The notes: a model not told the origin generated them from the sequence alone. A DNA stretch of 64,000 bases from Hydrogenophaga taeniospiralis CCUG 15921 (GCF_001592305.1 NZ_BCWR01000011.1:124001-188000); one strand, 5' to 3'. Positions 39,367 to 50,128 are shown, counted from the stretch's first letter. A program made the numbers and translations.

Positions 39367-39894
39367 TCACTCGGCGCCGAAACACAGGCTGTGGTCGCTG
39401 CAGACGCCGCAACTGGGCGACTTGCAGATCAGCAGGTCCTCGCGCAGGCACAGCTGCCGGTAAAAGAACTTCTTCCACTTCATGTGCTGGGTGTTGCGCG
39501 CCGCCAGCGCCGGGAACCAGTGACCGATCAGGGCCGAGAGCTCGGCCCGCGAGGGCAGGCGCAGGTCCTGCCAGAGGTGCTGGTCGCCCAGGCTGGCGCA
39601 GGCGATGGCCCAGGCGACGGCCTCGGCCGCCTCGGCGCTGCCGGCCGCGGGGTCGGTGTGGTCGCGCAGCAGGCCCATCAGGTCGTCGATCTCGTCGCGC
39701 CGCGCCTGCATGCGAACGGCCAGCGCAGCCCAGTCGGGGCTCGGCGTCGGAGCGCCATCCGCGACGCATGAAGTGATCGGACCGGAGGACACCGCCGGGC
39801 CGCCCTTCGACAACCTCAGGACGGATGGCTGGTGCTGTCCCCCTGACGGGGGATGCGGCCACGCGAAGCGGGCAAGCGACGGGGGTGGGCTCAT
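39367..39894 (-). CDS. nifQ: NifQ, molybdenum donor for FeMo-cofactor, with an unusual N-terminal extension
   Basis: 175 residues. The diagnostic C-terminal Cys motif C-x4-C-x2-C-x5-C is in CKSPSCGVCSDHSLCFG. Family segments HLWQDLRLPSRAELSAL and MKWKKFFYRQLC lie before it. NifQ carries a Mo-Fe-S cluster and supplies molybdenum to NifEN/NifH. The ATG at 39894 is one base from the fdxB stop, so it is the likely start. The first 55 or so residues are then Pro/Ser-rich and read through an intergenic-repeat-like sequence, so the translated extension or a later start are both possible. Confidence 0.85.
   Translation of the reverse strand: MSPPPSLARFAWPHPPSGGQHQPSVLRLSKGGPAVSSGPITSCVADGAPTPSPDWAALAVRMQARRDEIDDLMGLLRDHTDPAAGSAEAAEAVAWAIACASLGDQHLWQDLRLPSRAELSALIGHWFPALAARNTQHMKWKKFFYRQLCLREDLLICKSPSCGVCSDHSLCFGAE
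39780..39890. repeat. Intergenic-type repeat inside the 5' end of nifQ
   Basis: Contains CCCTTCGACAACCTCAGGAC, a variant of a sequence widespread between genes of Betaproteobacteria, followed by GTCCCCCTGACGGGGGATGC (hairpin CCCC/GGGG). It occupies the first third of the nifQ frame, where no NifQ homology is visible. Confidence 0.5.
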
Positions 39895-39895
39895 C

Positions 39896-40204
39896 TCACA
39901 AGCTGGCCGCTGCGTGCGTGTAGCACTTCTTGGGGCAGATGCGGGCGCAGGCTGTGCAGCCGATGCACAGCTCCTTGTGCGCCAGCGTCATCACCTTTTT
40001 CTCGTACTCGTCGTCATCATCGTCGTCCTCATCGACGTGCACGTATTCACCATCCTCGTTGAGGCCGACGAGTTCGAGCACGCCGCGCGGGCACACCTTG
40101 AAGCAGCGGCCGCAGCCGATGCACTTTTCCTCGTCCAGCGCGGCCACGAAGGTCGGCGTCCAGGTGGCGCCGCTGGGCAAGGTCACGTTGAAGGTCTGGC
40201 TCAT
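39896..40204 (-). CDS. fdxB: nif-specific ferredoxin III (FdxB)
   Basis: 102 residues with two 4Fe-4S binding motifs, CIGCGRCFKVCP and CIGCTACARICPKKC. They are separated by a strongly acidic insert with nine Asp/Glu residues in a row (GEYVHVDEDDDDDDEYE). This layout is that of the FdxB ferredoxins found in nifENX operons, which give electrons for cofactor assembly. It lies between the CCE_0567-like gene and nifQ. Confidence 0.92.
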   Translation of the reverse strand: MSQTFNVTLPSGATWTPTFVAALDEEKCIGCGRCFKVCPRGVLELVGLNEDGEYVHVDEDDDDDDEYEKKVMTLAHKELCIGCTACARICPKKCYTHAAASL

Positions 40205-40229
40205 GGGGTTCTCTCCGTCGGGGGCGTGT

Positions 40230-40430
40230 TCAGTCCGTGGCCGCGGCCAGCGCCTGGCGCGCCGCCATCAGCGCGGCGTGGGCGTCGTGGCAGCGCCGGG
40301 ACACTTCGGGGATCTTTTCCCAGCCGGTGGGCAGATCCTCGGACAGGTCGTGCAGGTCCATCTTGGCCTGCGTGGCCTGGGCGTTGAGCTTGCGCACGCG
40401 CAGCTTCAGTTCGTCGGTGTCTGTGTTCAT
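40230..40430 (-). CDS. CCE_0567-family small metalloprotein (nif-linked)
   Basis: 66 residues forming two predicted helices: ELKLRVRKLNAQATQAKMDLHD and a second from SRRCHDAHAALMAARQAL. The DLSEDLPTGWEKIPEV linker is the family signature. In the cyanobacterial homologue the hairpin dimer binds metal. Its place after the DUF269 gene and before fdxB is the standard one. Function in nitrogenase assembly is not known. Confidence 0.85.
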   Translation of the reverse strand: MNTDTDELKLRVRKLNAQATQAKMDLHDLSEDLPTGWEKIPEVSRRCHDAHAALMAARQALAAATD

Positions 40431-40480
40431 GTCGGTTGCTCCATGGCTTGAGGGGAAACACCGCCCCCACCCAGGGCCAG

Positions 40481-40551
40481 CGCGGAACCGGCTTCGCCGG
40501 GCCGCTGCTGGCCCCCCCTTGAGGGGATGATGCCGAAGGCAGCGCGGAGGT
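40481..40551. repeat. C/G-rich hairpin repeat, copy 1, within the nifENX operon
   Basis: GCGGAACCGGCTTCGCCGGG, then CCCCCC...GAGGGG, then GCCGAAGGCAGCGCGG. The same order of elements occurs at 45628-45701 after nifK. It separates the DUF269 gene from the CCE_0567 gene and may act as an RNA-processing or attenuating hairpin. Confidence 0.7.
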
Positions 40552-40563
40552 GTATTCCCATGG

Positions 40564-41058
40564 TTATGCGCCGTACTGCGCCACCTCGGGGTAGCTGCGG
40601 ATCATGGTCACGGCTTCTTCCAGGAACTTGCCGCCCGCGGCAGCCAGCTTGGCCAGCGAGGGAAAGCCGAAGCGGTGCACGTCGCGCAACTGCTTGTTCA
40701 CCACCACCAGCCGGCCCGCGATCAGCACCATGCGGCCAAAGCCCTCGTGGCTCATCTTCATCATGGGCGAGACCATCTGGCCGGTCTCGCGCTCGATCGC
40801 CACGGCGATGGCGTTGTAGAAGATCTCCAGGTGCCACAGCGTCTCGGGGTCCGGGTCGCCCAGGATGGGCAGGGCGCGGCGCTCCTCGGCGGTGTGGATG
40901 TAGGGCTTGAGCAGTTGCAGGTCGCTCTTGCCATCCCAGGTGCCGTGCGTGTCCTGCGCGCGCATCTGCTTGATGAGCTGCTGCACGAAGGGCGTGGCCA
41001 GCAGAGCCTCGTCGCTGCTGGCGTCGCTGGGGGTGTCGATGCTGGCGCTGGCGGTCAT
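40564..41058 (-). CDS. NifX-associated protein (DUF269)
   Basis: 164 residues. The DUF269 core is recognised in [59 protein letters not shown] and a C-terminal [16 protein letters not shown]. It accompanies nifX in most nif clusters and is thought to help nitrogenase cofactor maturation. The start overlaps the nifX stop by 4 bases. Confidence 0.92.
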   Translation of the reverse strand: MTASASIDTPSDASSDEALLATPFVQQLIKQMRAQDTHGTWDGKSDLQLLKPYIHTAEERRALPILGDPDPETLWHLEIFYNAIAVAIERETGQMVSPMMKMSHEGFGRMVLIAGRLVVVNKQLRDVHRFGFPSLAKLAAAGGKFLEEAVTMIRSYPEVAQYGA

Positions 41059-41465
41059 GGGGTCACCTCGTCGTCTTCGAAGTCGTGCACGCGCTCGCCG
41101 GCCTTGGCCATGGCCTTGCGCAGCCAGGGCGGCGGCGTGCCTTGCAGCACCGCCTGCAGCTTGTCCAGGATGGTGGCGATGGGTTCGGGCTGCGGCACCT
41201 TGATCGGGTGGATCTTCATGGCCACGACGCGCGCCGCGCCCGAGCCGCCGATGGCCGCCACGTACAGGATGGCCACGTCCTGGATCGCTTCGAGCTTGGG
41301 CGCGAGCTTGTCCTCGTCGCCGTCTTCTTCGAGCTTGTCGCCGAACTCGAAGCTCTCGACGAAGTGTTGCGATCCGGGGGTGACCTCGTACACCACGATG
41401 CTCTTGGCCCAGCCAAAGTGCGCATCCACGTGCACCTTGTCCTGGGTGGCGAAGGCGATTTTCAT
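41055..41465 (-). CDS. nifX: NifX, FeMo-cofactor precursor carrier
   Basis: 136 residues. The family pattern is [20 protein letters not shown] with the later [10 protein letters not shown]. NifX binds NifB-co and the VK-cluster and moves them to NifEN. GGAGA lies ahead of the ATG. It is followed in coupled fashion by the DUF269 gene. Confidence 0.95.
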   Translation of the reverse strand: MKIAFATQDKVHVDAHFGWAKSIVVYEVTPGSQHFVESFEFGDKLEEDGDEDKLAPKLEAIQDVAILYVAAIGGSGAARVVAMKIHPIKVPQPEPIATILDKLQAVLQGTPPPWLRKAMAKAGERVHDFEDDEVTP

Positions 41466-41483
41466 GACATTTCTCCTTGGAAT

Positions 41484-42884
41484 TCAGGCACTGGCCGAAG
41501 CCAGTGTGGTGGTGTCCGGGGCTTCGGTGCTTGTAGCGATGTGGGTCGCTGCGCGCCGGGCCTCGGGCGTGAGGGGCCAGTCGCCCACGTGGTGGTGCGC
41601 GATGCGTTCGATCATCAGGTTGGCGATCTCGAAGATCAGGTTCATGGTGCCGCGGTAGCCCACCTGCACGCGGTGGGCGTTGCCGACGCGGTCGAACACC
41701 GGAAAGCCGATGCGCAGGAACGGCTTGTCCAGGCGCGCGGCCGCCTGGCGGCCATGGGAATGGGTGATCAGCAGGTCGCAATCGGCCCCGCCCGCCTCCA
41801 GGTCTTCCAGGTCGCCCAGCAGCACCTCCTGGGCCGGCAGCAGCGCGTGCGCGGCGGACTTGGTGGTGCTCACGCAGCAGCGCAGCTCGGCGCCCATCTC
41901 GTGCAGCAGGCCGCCCACGGCCAGCAGCAGATCGGGCTCGGCGCCAATGGCCACCTTCACGCCCCCGGTGTAGAAATGGCCGTCGAGCATGGCGTCGAGC
42001 AGCTGGCTGCGCTGGCGGCGGTACCTGGCCGGCACCGGCCGCCCCGAAATCTGCGAGAGGCGCTGCAGCAGGCGGTCGTTCACCTCCAGGCCGGTCAGCC
42101 GCTCAAAGATCTCCAGCGGCGTGCCGGAGATGGCCTGCAGGGCCTCGGCCCCTTCGCGGGTCTGCTCGCCCACGCCGAGGGTGAAGGCCGAAGCGCCGGC
42201 GCGGCGGATGTCGTCCAGCGTCGTGCCGCCCAGCGTGGTGCCGCGCCAGTCGGGGGGGATGTGGCCGTCGAGCGACCCCGAGATGTCGGGCAGCACGATG
42301 GGGTCCAGGCCGAAGGCCTGGACAATCTCGCGCAGCTCATCGATGTCGCCCGGCGAGAGGTGGCTGCCCGGCAGCAGCGTGATCTGGTTCGCCACCACCG
42401 GCAGCGGCTTGACCAGCGTTTTCACGATGGCGGTGATGGCGTGCTGGAAGCCGTCTTCAAACGCGCCCACGTAGTCGGGCGTGGACACGTAGACGATCTC
42501 GGTGTCGTCCAGCTCGGGCTTGCGTTTGCGCACCGTGGCGATGTAGCCGTCCACGTCGTCGCCCTTGGTTTCGGTGAGGCCCGTGGAGCAGATGGCGATG
42601 AGCTTGGGCGCGGCGCGTTTGCGGATGTTGAGCAGCGCCGCCTCGATGTTGTCGTAGCCGCCCAGGATGGAGGTGACCTCGTTCATCGCCGTGGTCTGCA
42701 GCGGAATGGCCTCCTTGAAGTGCCGCACCAGCAGCACCAGGCCAAACGAGGTGCAGCCCTGCGAGCCGTGCATCACCGGCATGCAGGCGTCCAGCCCGAG
42801 AAAGGCGAAGCTCGCGCCCAGCGGCTGGCTCATCTTGAGCGGGTTGACCGTGCAGGCCTTTTTGGATTCGACGACGCGTGCCAT
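41484..42884 (-). CDS. nifN: NifN, nitrogenase cofactor scaffold subunit
   Basis: 466 residues. The NifN/NifK-like N-terminus [20 protein letters not shown] and [14 protein letters not shown] carry Cys residues for the scaffold's Fe-S cluster. [18 protein letters not shown] is typical of NifN. With NifE it forms the tetramer on which FeMo-co is completed. It starts 21 bases after the nifE stop. Confidence 0.96.
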   Translation of the reverse strand: MARVVESKKACTVNPLKMSQPLGASFAFLGLDACMPVMHGSQGCTSFGLVLLVRHFKEAIPLQTTAMNEVTSILGGYDNIEAALLNIRKRAAPKLIAICSTGLTETKGDDVDGYIATVRKRKPELDDTEIVYVSTPDYVGAFEDGFQHAITAIVKTLVKPLPVVANQITLLPGSHLSPGDIDELREIVQAFGLDPIVLPDISGSLDGHIPPDWRGTTLGGTTLDDIRRAGASAFTLGVGEQTREGAEALQAISGTPLEIFERLTGLEVNDRLLQRLSQISGRPVPARYRRQRSQLLDAMLDGHFYTGGVKVAIGAEPDLLLAVGGLLHEMGAELRCCVSTTKSAAHALLPAQEVLLGDLEDLEAGGADCDLLITHSHGRQAAARLDKPFLRIGFPVFDRVGNAHRVQVGYRGTMNLIFEIANLMIERIAHHHVGDWPLTPEARRAATHIATSTEAPDTTTLASASA

Positions 42885-42905
42885 GGTGGTTTCCTGCGGG
42901 TTGCG

Positions 42906-44405
42906 TCAGACCGGGATTTCTTCGGGTTCGAGACCCATCGCTCTTGCCGCGATGCCGCTCAGGTGGTCGGTGGTGGTCGCAACGGTGGACGTGATCGCAC
43001 CCAGACTCTCACCATCGTCGCCCCAGGGCGCGGGGATGCGCACCTGCTGCCACACCGGGTTGAAGATGGCGCGATCAATCTCGGCCACCAGCTCCACCAT
43101 GCCCTCGTAGCCGCCATAGGGGTGGTAGCGCTCCTGGTTGATGTCCAGCCAGGGCATGCGAGCCTTGAGCGCGACGAACTGCGAGCGCCCGCCCGACAAC
43201 ATGATGTCGGCCTTGGCGTCGCGCAGCATGGCGTACATCTCGCGCGGCGTCATGTCGTCGATCATGTGGGCGTCGGCGCCCTCGCCCATGATCTCCTTGA
43301 TCTTTTCCTTGTCTTCTTTCGTGCTCTTCTTGACGCTGGTACCGACGATCTCCATGCCGCCCTCCTGCAGCGCCGCCACCACCGACCAGGACTTCACACC
43401 GCCCGTGATCAGCAGCACACGCTTGCCCTGCAGCCGCTTCTTGTATTCGGCGATGCGCTTGTAGGCGCGTGCTTCTTCGACCTCGATCAGGCGTTCGGTG
43501 CGTTCGATCAGGTCGTCGGGCGCGCCCTGCTTCACCAGCAGGCTGGCGATCTGGCGCAGGGTCTCGCTCATGTCGCTGATGCCGTAGAACGACCCTTCGA
43601 AATACGGGATGCCGTAGCGCTGCTCCATCTTGGTCGCGATGTTGATCATCGACTTGGAGCAGACCATCATGTTGACCTTGGCGCGGTGGGCGCTGGCGAT
43701 CTCGTTGTAGCGGCCATCGCCCGAGATGCACGAGAGGATGCGGATGCCCAGCGCATCGAGCAGCGGCTTGACCTGCCAGAGTTCACCGACCAGGTTGTAT
43801 TCGCCAATGATATTGATGTCGTACGGCGTGGTGAACGCCGGCTCGACGGTGCCGATCACGTAGTCCAGCAGGGCTTCGGCGCCGAGCTTGTTGCCCAGGT
43901 TTTTCGGACCGGCGAAACCCGGCGCGTTGACCGGGATCACCGGCTTGCCGAACTTCGCGCTGGCGCGCTGGCACACCGCCTCGATGTCGTCGCCCACCAG
44001 CGCGGTGACGCAGGTCTGGTAGACGAACACGGCGGGCGGGTCGTACTTTTCGATGATCTCGCGGATGGACTTGAACAGACGCTTCTCGCCGCCGTAGATC
44101 ACATCGAGCTCGCTGATGTCGGTGGTGAAGCCGCTGCGGTAGAGCTGCGATCCCGACGAGGCGCTGTGCCGGTTGTCCCACGAGTTGCCCTCGCAGGCGA
44201 TCGGACCGTGCACCAGGTGCGCCACGTCCACCACCGGCTGCAACGCGATCTTGGCGCCGTCGAACGCGCAGCCACCGGCGGCCGCGCCGGGGGAGAGCTG
44301 CTTGGTGCAACCCTTCTTGCGTTCCTTCTCGCTCTTGCCCTGGTTCTTGTCGCAACCGGGCTCCTCGAACACGTCGGCGATCTTGGCCTTGAGCGATACA
44401 GACAT
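42906..44405 (-). CDS. nifE: NifE, nitrogenase cofactor scaffold subunit
   Basis: 499 residues. The Cys-rich N-terminus (EPGCDKNQGKSEKERKKGC and PGAAAGGCAFDGAKIAL) followed by HGPIACEGNSWDNRHSASSG is diagnostic for NifE. Later VYQTCVTALVGDDIEAVC and ISGDGRYNEI match the NifD-like fold. It is first in a sigma-54 operon; GGAG stands 8 bases before the ATG. Confidence 0.97.
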   Translation of the reverse strand: MSVSLKAKIADVFEEPGCDKNQGKSEKERKKGCTKQLSPGAAAGGCAFDGAKIALQPVVDVAHLVHGPIACEGNSWDNRHSASSGSQLYRSGFTTDISELDVIYGGEKRLFKSIREIIEKYDPPAVFVYQTCVTALVGDDIEAVCQRASAKFGKPVIPVNAPGFAGPKNLGNKLGAEALLDYVIGTVEPAFTTPYDINIIGEYNLVGELWQVKPLLDALGIRILSCISGDGRYNEIASAHRAKVNMMVCSKSMINIATKMEQRYGIPYFEGSFYGISDMSETLRQIASLLVKQGAPDDLIERTERLIEVEEARAYKRIAEYKKRLQGKRVLLITGGVKSWSVVAALQEGGMEIVGTSVKKSTKEDKEKIKEIMGEGADAHMIDDMTPREMYAMLRDAKADIMLSGGRSQFVALKARMPWLDINQERYHPYGGYEGMVELVAEIDRAIFNPVWQQVRIPAPWGDDGESLGAITSTVATTTDHLSGIAARAMGLEPEEIPV

Positions 44406-44439
44406 GGCGGACTCCAGAGAAGTGGGTTGTGGTCCTCAT

Positions 44440-44455
44440 TGCAATTTGGGTGCCA
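44440..44455 (-). promoter_or_regulatory. Sigma-54 (-24/-12) promoter of the nifENX operon
   Basis: On the minus strand TGGCACCCAAATTGCA has the full consensus TGGCAC-N5-TTGCA with GG and GC twelve bases apart. It ends 35 bases before the nifE ATG. No perfect TGT-N10-ACA activator site was found in the next 250 bases upstream. Confidence 0.88.
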
Positions 44456-44675
44456 GCCAGAAAACGCCGCGTGAAGGCGCGTTCCGCCGCCCATGGCGGT
44501 TCAATCGCCTGAGTCGTGGCGGTTTTGAAGGGATTGCGACGGCGGTTTTCCGACATCGCGCACGGGGCTCAAGGCCCAGGGAAACGCTGAACAAGTCCTT
44601 GCGGATGTGTGCCCATTGGGGGGATGGGCGGCAAGGCGCAACCGCCGGTGTGCCGGGCGTCCCGGCAGCGCCGGG

Positions 44676-45161
44676 TCAGTTGTCGTCGGCCAGCACTTCG
44701 AGCGCCACCAACTGCTCGTAGAGCGCACGCCGCGCGTGCCAGTGCGCCGGGCCGGCGATGCGTGGGTCGGCCCCTTCAAACGCGCCGATGGCGTCGCGGT
44801 CGCCGTGGTAGACGCAGGTGAGCCCGCCGCGCGCGGCCAGCGCGGCTTCGTGTGCGGCGGTCTCGCTCACCGGCTCGGCACTCAGCACGCCAGCACCCAG
44901 CAGGTGGTCGGCCCGGTACAGGGCCGTGTCCCAGCCGTGGCTGTCGCCCAGCGCGCAGATGGCCGGGTAGCACTCGCGCGCCAGCGCATCCACCTCGGCG
45001 TGGCCCATGTCTTCGAGCAGACACCGCGCGGTCAGCTGGTCGTGGATCTCCCAGGGCTCCAGCGTGTCACCCGCCGCGACCTTGCGCGCGAAGTCGGCCT
45101 CGTCGTAAGCGAACCACGCGCGCGGCGCGGCGTGTTCGGGCACTTCCACCACATAGATCAT
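44676..45161 (-). CDS. Uncharacterised nif-linked protein, 161 residues
   Basis: No family was recognised. The protein is acidic and rich in Ala, His and Trp, begins MIYVVEVPEHAAPRAWFAYDE, and has single Cys residues at RCLLED and ECYPAICALG. No signal, membrane or Fe-S motif is apparent. GGAGAAG lies before the ATG. It is the last gene of the nifHDK-led group, 30 bases after the 121-residue gene and 270 bases ahead of nifE. A regulatory or stabilising role for nitrogenase would fit the position only. Confidence 0.65.
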   Translation of the reverse strand: MIYVVEVPEHAAPRAWFAYDEADFARKVAAGDTLEPWEIHDQLTARCLLEDMGHAEVDALARECYPAICALGDSHGWDTALYRADHLLGAGVLSAEPVSETAAHEAALAARGGLTCVYHGDRDAIGAFEGADPRIAGPAHWHARRALYEQLVALEVLADDN

Positions 45162-45191
45162 GGTCTTCTCCGATGGCCACGCAACTCGGCT

Positions 45192-45557
45192 TCATTCCAC
45201 ACCATCTGTGGCGGATTTGGTCCACACCGCCTTGCGGAGGCGCTGCGTGATGCCCGCGGGGCTGGCGTCGAAATGGCGTTGCGCGGCCGACAGCGCGCCC
45301 TGCGCCACAGCGGCCTCGGCCAGCGTCAGCGGCAGACGGCCCGCCACATGCGAAGCCCCGGGCAAGGCCAGCGCAATCGCCTGGCGGTTCGGATGCTCAT
45401 CAAGCGGAATCAGGCTGTCGGTCTCCCGCACACCCGCCAGACAGACCCAGCCATCAATCACCTCCACCCGGCGGCCGTCCAGGGTGGTCCTGACGTGGAC
45501 CACGTCCAGTGACGGAGGAGCCGGTACAGGCGAAGCACTGGACGTCGCGTTGACCAT
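45192..45557 (-). CDS. Uncharacterised nif-linked protein, 121 residues
   Basis: No family recognised. From ATG 45557 (AGGTG just upstream), after a short Ala/Ser/Pro-rich start, comes VVHVRTTLDGRRVEVIDGWVCLAG, probably beta strands, then helical LTLAEAAVAQGALSAAQRHFD. It lies between nifK and the 161-residue unknown gene. A hairpin repeat separates it from nifK, so its expression may be lower than that of nifHDK. Confidence 0.6.
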   Translation of the reverse strand: MVNATSSASPVPAPPSLDVVHVRTTLDGRRVEVIDGWVCLAGVRETDSLIPLDEHPNRQAIALALPGASHVAGRLPLTLAEAAVAQGALSAAQRHFDASPAGITQRLRKAVWTKSATDGVE

Positions 45558-45627
45558 AAAGCACCTCAATAGAGAAAGTAGGCTCAGCAACTGCCCCGGG
45601 CGAGCGAAGGGACGCTCACCCGGGGCC

Positions 45628-45701
45628 GCCGCGGAACGGGCTTTGCCCGGCCGCCTTCGGCGCCCCCCTGGGGGGGGTGACGCCGAAGGCGGCGCGGGGG
45701 G
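45628..45701. repeat. C/G-rich hairpin repeat, copy 2, directly after nifK
   Basis: GCCGCCTTCGGCG (45650-45662) and its exact complement CGCCGAAGGCGGC (45681-45693) enclose CCCCCC/GGGGGG. The result is a very stable stem of over 18 pairs that ends 9 bases before the nifK stop codon on the other strand side. It resembles the repeat at 40481-40551. It probably stabilises the nifHDK messenger end or lowers read-through. Confidence 0.8.
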
Positions 45702-47261
45702 TCACCGGATGATGTCGTAGCTGTAGTCCGTCTTGCCCGCCACGATGGTGTTCGCGTCCAGCGTCTCGAAGAACTCGTCGAGCAGGGTGACCAGCACGCG
45801 CATGCCGCCTTCGTAGCCCCAAGTGGGGAAACGGTGGTAGTGGTGGCGGTCGAAGATCGGGAACACCATGCGCACCAGCGGCGTCTTGGTATCGCGCTCC
45901 AGGTACTTGCCGTAGGTGTTGCCGATCAGGAAGTCCACCGGCTCGGTGAACAGCAACGAACGCAGGTGCCACAGATCGCGCTTGGGGTAGACCTTGCAGC
46001 CCACGCCGTAGGGCGAGGCGTCAAACAGCTTCTGCACCTTCTCGGCCCAGGGCTCGGTGCCGTTGGTGGCGAGCACGTGGGCCGGCTCAGCGCCCAGCTC
46101 CAGCAGGAACTGGGTGTAGCCCAGCAGCTGGTCCGGGTCGCCATACAGCGCGAAGCGCTTGCCGTGCAGATGGGCCTGGCTGTCGGCCATGGCGTCCACC
46201 AGTTCGCCGCGCTCCTTTTCCAGCTCGGCCGGGATCGGCTTGCCGGTCAGGCGGGAGATCTCCATCAGGAACTGGTCGGTGCCGGCCACGCCGATGGGGG
46301 CGTTGAGCACCACGACTTCCTGGCCGTGTTCGGCGATGAATTTGCTGGTCTTCTCGCAGCAGAATTCCTGGAACACGATGGTGGCCTTGGCGTGCAGGGC
46401 GGCGATCACTTCTTCTTTCGAGGTGCCGCCGGCGTACATGCGGAACTCGCCGTCGGTGGGCGTGTTCCAGTTGCCGGACGGGTCGCAGATGATGTTCACC
46501 TTGACGCCGAACAGGTCGAAGATGCGGCGGATTTCCTTCATGTTGCCCACGACGAAACCGTCGAAGCCGCCGATGAAGTTGATGCTCTCGTTGGGCACGC
46601 GCACCAGGGGTTCAGTGGTCTTGGCCTTGCCGTCCCAGAAGTGGCGCAGGATGCCCAGCAGCGCGTTGTCGTAGCCGGTGATGTGGCTGCCGACGAAGGC
46701 CGGGGTGTGGGCGAACGGCACGTCGAACTCGTCGGGCACGCTGCCTTTCTGTTTGCTGGTCTTGATGAAGGCGTCCACGTCGTCACCGATCACTTCGGCC
46801 ATGCAGGTGGTGGACACGGCAATCATGTCGGGCTTGTACAGGCTGTAGGCGTTGGCCAGGCCGTCGACCATGTTGTTCAGGCCACCGAACACCGCCGCGT
46901 CTTCCGTCATCGAAGAGCTCACGCAGGACGTGGGTTCCTTGAAATGGCGGCTGAAATGCGAGCGGTAGTAGGCCACGCAGCCCTGGCTGCCGTGCACGAA
47001 GCTCAGCGTCTTCTGGAAGCCGTTGGCCACGTACACCGCGCCCAGCGGCTGGCAGGCCTTGGCCGGGTTCACGGCCAGCGAATCGCGGGCGAAGTTCTTC
47101 TGTTTGTAGTCTTCGGTTTTGGTCCATTCGACGATCTGCTTGATGCTCTCCTCGGAATGGTTGAACTCGAACGACGCCTTCTTGTTGCGGAAGATGTCCT
47201 GGTACTCGGGCTCACGGAACAGCAGTTCGTGGTCGAGGATCTTTTCGGCTGATTGGGGCAT
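45702..47261 (-). CDS. nifK: NifK, nitrogenase MoFe protein beta chain
   Basis: 519 residues. P-cluster ligands lie in [15 protein letters not shown] and [34 protein letters not shown] and [22 protein letters not shown] segments follow. It forms the alpha2beta2 MoFe protein with NifD. ATG 47261 ([12 protein letters not shown]) has GGAGAG 9 bases upstream; the longer frame above it is intergenic. Confidence 0.98.
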   Translation of the reverse strand: MPQSAEKILDHELLFREPEYQDIFRNKKASFEFNHSEESIKQIVEWTKTEDYKQKNFARDSLAVNPAKACQPLGAVYVANGFQKTLSFVHGSQGCVAYYRSHFSRHFKEPTSCVSSSMTEDAAVFGGLNNMVDGLANAYSLYKPDMIAVSTTCMAEVIGDDVDAFIKTSKQKGSVPDEFDVPFAHTPAFVGSHITGYDNALLGILRHFWDGKAKTTEPLVRVPNESINFIGGFDGFVVGNMKEIRRIFDLFGVKVNIICDPSGNWNTPTDGEFRMYAGGTSKEEVIAALHAKATIVFQEFCCEKTSKFIAEHGQEVVVLNAPIGVAGTDQFLMEISRLTGKPIPAELEKERGELVDAMADSQAHLHGKRFALYGDPDQLLGYTQFLLELGAEPAHVLATNGTEPWAEKVQKLFDASPYGVGCKVYPKRDLWHLRSLLFTEPVDFLIGNTYGKYLERDTKTPLVRMVFPIFDRHHYHRFPTWGYEGGMRVLVTLLDEFFETLDANTIVAGKTDYSYDIIR

Positions 47262-47332
47262 GGTGCTCTCCAGAGGATGTAAAGATTCAAGGAGCGGACG
47301 ACCGGCCCATGCCAGGCCGCCCGCAGTCTTCT

Positions 47333-48796
47333 TCAGGCGGCCTTCTTCCAGGGCGCTTTCGTCAGGCTCCAAATGGGAGAGCTGATCGCCATGTCCATGT
47401 CACGCGCGAAGATGGCGAAGCCGTCGTAGCCGTGGTAGGGGCCGGAATAGTCCCAGCTGTGCATCTGGCGGAAGGGCACGCCCATCTTCTGGAACACGTA
47501 CTTTTCCTTGATGCCGGAGCCGACCAGATCGGGCTGCACCTGTTCGACGAACTTCTCGAACTCGTAGCCGGTCACGTCGTCGTAGATCAGGGTGCCGTCT
47601 TTCACGTAGTGCGTGGTGCGCTGGTAGTCGTCACCATGGCCGAACTCGTAGCCGGTGCCCACCACCTCCATCCCCAGGTCTTCGTAGGCGCCTATCACGT
47701 GGCGAGGACGCAAGCCCCCCACGAACAGCATCACCTTCTTGCCCTGCAGGCGCGGCTTGAACTTGTCGATCACGGCCTGCATCAGCGGCTTGTACTTGGC
47801 GATCACGGCTTCGGCCTTGGCCTTGATGCTGTCGTCGAAGTGGCTGGCGATTTCGCGCAGGCTCTTCTCGATCATGGTCGGGCCGAAGAAGTTGTATTCC
47901 ACCCATGGAATGCCGTACTTCTCTTCCATGTGGCGGCTGATGTAGTTCATCGAGCGGTAGCAGTGCAGCACGTTGAGCTTGGCCTTGGGCGTGTTCTCGA
48001 TCTCGGCGATGGTGCCGTCGCCGGACCACTGGGAGATCACGCGCAGCCCCATCTCTTCGAGCAGGATGCGGCTGGACCAGGCGTCGCCACCGATGTTGTA
48101 GTCGCCGATGATGGCCACGTCGTAGGGGGTGGAGACGAACTCGGGGTGCTTGTTGGGGTCGGTGCGGTCGAACACCCAGTCGCGGATCGCGTCGTTGGCC
48201 AGGTGGTGGCCGAGCGACTGGCTCACGCCGCGGAAACCTTCGCAGCGCACGGGCACGATGGTCTTGCCTTCGTACTCCTTGCTCTTCTTCTTCGACACGG
48301 CTTCGATGTCGTCGCCGATCAGGCCGATCGGGCACTCGGACTGGATCGAGATGCCCTTGTTCAGCGGGAACAGTTCCTGGATCTCGTCGATGATCTTGTC
48401 GAGCTTCTTGTCACCACCGAACACGATGTCCTTTTCCTGGAAATCGCTGGTGAACTGCATCGTCACGAAGGTGTCGATGCCGGTGGTGCCGATGTAGTAG
48501 TTGCGGCGCGCGGCCCAGCTGTACTGGCCGCAGCCCACCGGGCCGTGGCTGATATGGACCATGTCCTTGATGGGCCCCCACACCACGCCCTTGGAGCCGG
48601 CGTAGGCACAACCGCGGATGGTCATGACGCCCGGCAGGGACTTGATGTTGGACTTGACGCCGCAGTCCGGCTTGCCTTCTTCGAACGAGCCCAGGTGCTT
48701 GGCCCTGCGCTTGGCCATCTTTTCCGGATAGGCCTTCAGCACTTCATCGATCAAGGCTTTGTTCGTGGCCTTGCGGTCTTCAACTGTGGCAGTCAT
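47333..48796 (-). CDS. nifD: NifD, nitrogenase MoFe protein alpha chain
   Basis: 487 residues. P-cluster Cys occur in [13 protein letters not shown] and [11 protein letters not shown]; the FeMo-co environment includes [18 protein letters not shown] and the conserved His in [15 protein letters not shown] 48796 ([10 protein letters not shown]) lies 100 bases after nifH, and a further in-frame ATG upstream is not conserved. Confidence 0.98.
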   Translation of the reverse strand: MTATVEDRKATNKALIDEVLKAYPEKMAKRRAKHLGSFEEGKPDCGVKSNIKSLPGVMTIRGCAYAGSKGVVWGPIKDMVHISHGPVGCGQYSWAARRNYYIGTTGIDTFVTMQFTSDFQEKDIVFGGDKKLDKIIDEIQELFPLNKGISIQSECPIGLIGDDIEAVSKKKSKEYEGKTIVPVRCEGFRGVSQSLGHHLANDAIRDWVFDRTDPNKHPEFVSTPYDVAIIGDYNIGGDAWSSRILLEEMGLRVISQWSGDGTIAEIENTPKAKLNVLHCYRSMNYISRHMEEKYGIPWVEYNFFGPTMIEKSLREIASHFDDSIKAKAEAVIAKYKPLMQAVIDKFKPRLQGKKVMLFVGGLRPRHVIGAYEDLGMEVVGTGYEFGHGDDYQRTTHYVKDGTLIYDDVTGYEFEKFVEQVQPDLVGSGIKEKYVFQKMGVPFRQMHSWDYSGPYHGYDGFAIFARDMDMAISSPIWSLTKAPWKKAA

Positions 48797-48896
48797 GGGG
48801 TAACTCCAATGGATATTTGGTTTTGCTTGGGTGATCAAGGCCGACCCACCGGCACGGGCCAGGCGGGTCGGGCTTGTGAGCCGACGGATGAGCCGT

Positions 48897-49847
<951 letters not shown>

Positions 49848-49921
49848 TCAGCCTTTCGTGCCTATAGCTCTTATTCTTGGGTTCACGCCTGGCCGGACTG
49901 CTGTCCGCGCAGGCCTCTCAT

Positions 49922-49937
49922 TGCAGCTTCCGTGCCA
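49922..49937 (-). promoter_or_regulatory. Sigma-54 (-24/-12) promoter of nifHDK
   Basis: Minus-strand TGGCACGGAAGCTGCA keeps the TGGCAC -24 element and the TGC -12 element with GG and GC twelve bases apart. Transcription would begin near 49911, giving a leader of about 120 bases before the nifH ATG. Confidence 0.88.
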
Positions 49938-50020
49938 TGCCCAGGCCACCGTGCGCAAAGGCCCGATCTCCATAGGGAAAACGGCCGATTTGGAAGGCTC
50001 GCGAACGGGTTGGCGGGCTT

Positions 50021-50036
50021 TGTCCACTTCCCGACA
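50021..50036. promoter_or_regulatory. NifA-type upstream activator site shared by divergent operons
   Basis: TGTCCACTTCCCGACA is a perfect TGT-N10-ACA. It is about 100 bases upstream of the nifH -12 element and about 105 bases upstream of the -12 element of the opposite operon, a suitable looping distance for both. It was the only perfect site I found in the 416-base gap. Confidence 0.82.
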
Positions 50037-50128
50037 AAACGGCGAATCGCGTCGCAAAAAATCCAGTGCGCGGGCGGACGGGGTCGGGTTTGTGTCGGGT
50101 TTGCAGGGCCACGCAGCGGCTGGACGCC

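Noticed and set aside
41085..44474. 1129-codon open frame antisense to nifX-nifN-nifE
   Set aside because: Product of high GC content at third positions of the nif genes; no motif, and the opposite strand is certain.
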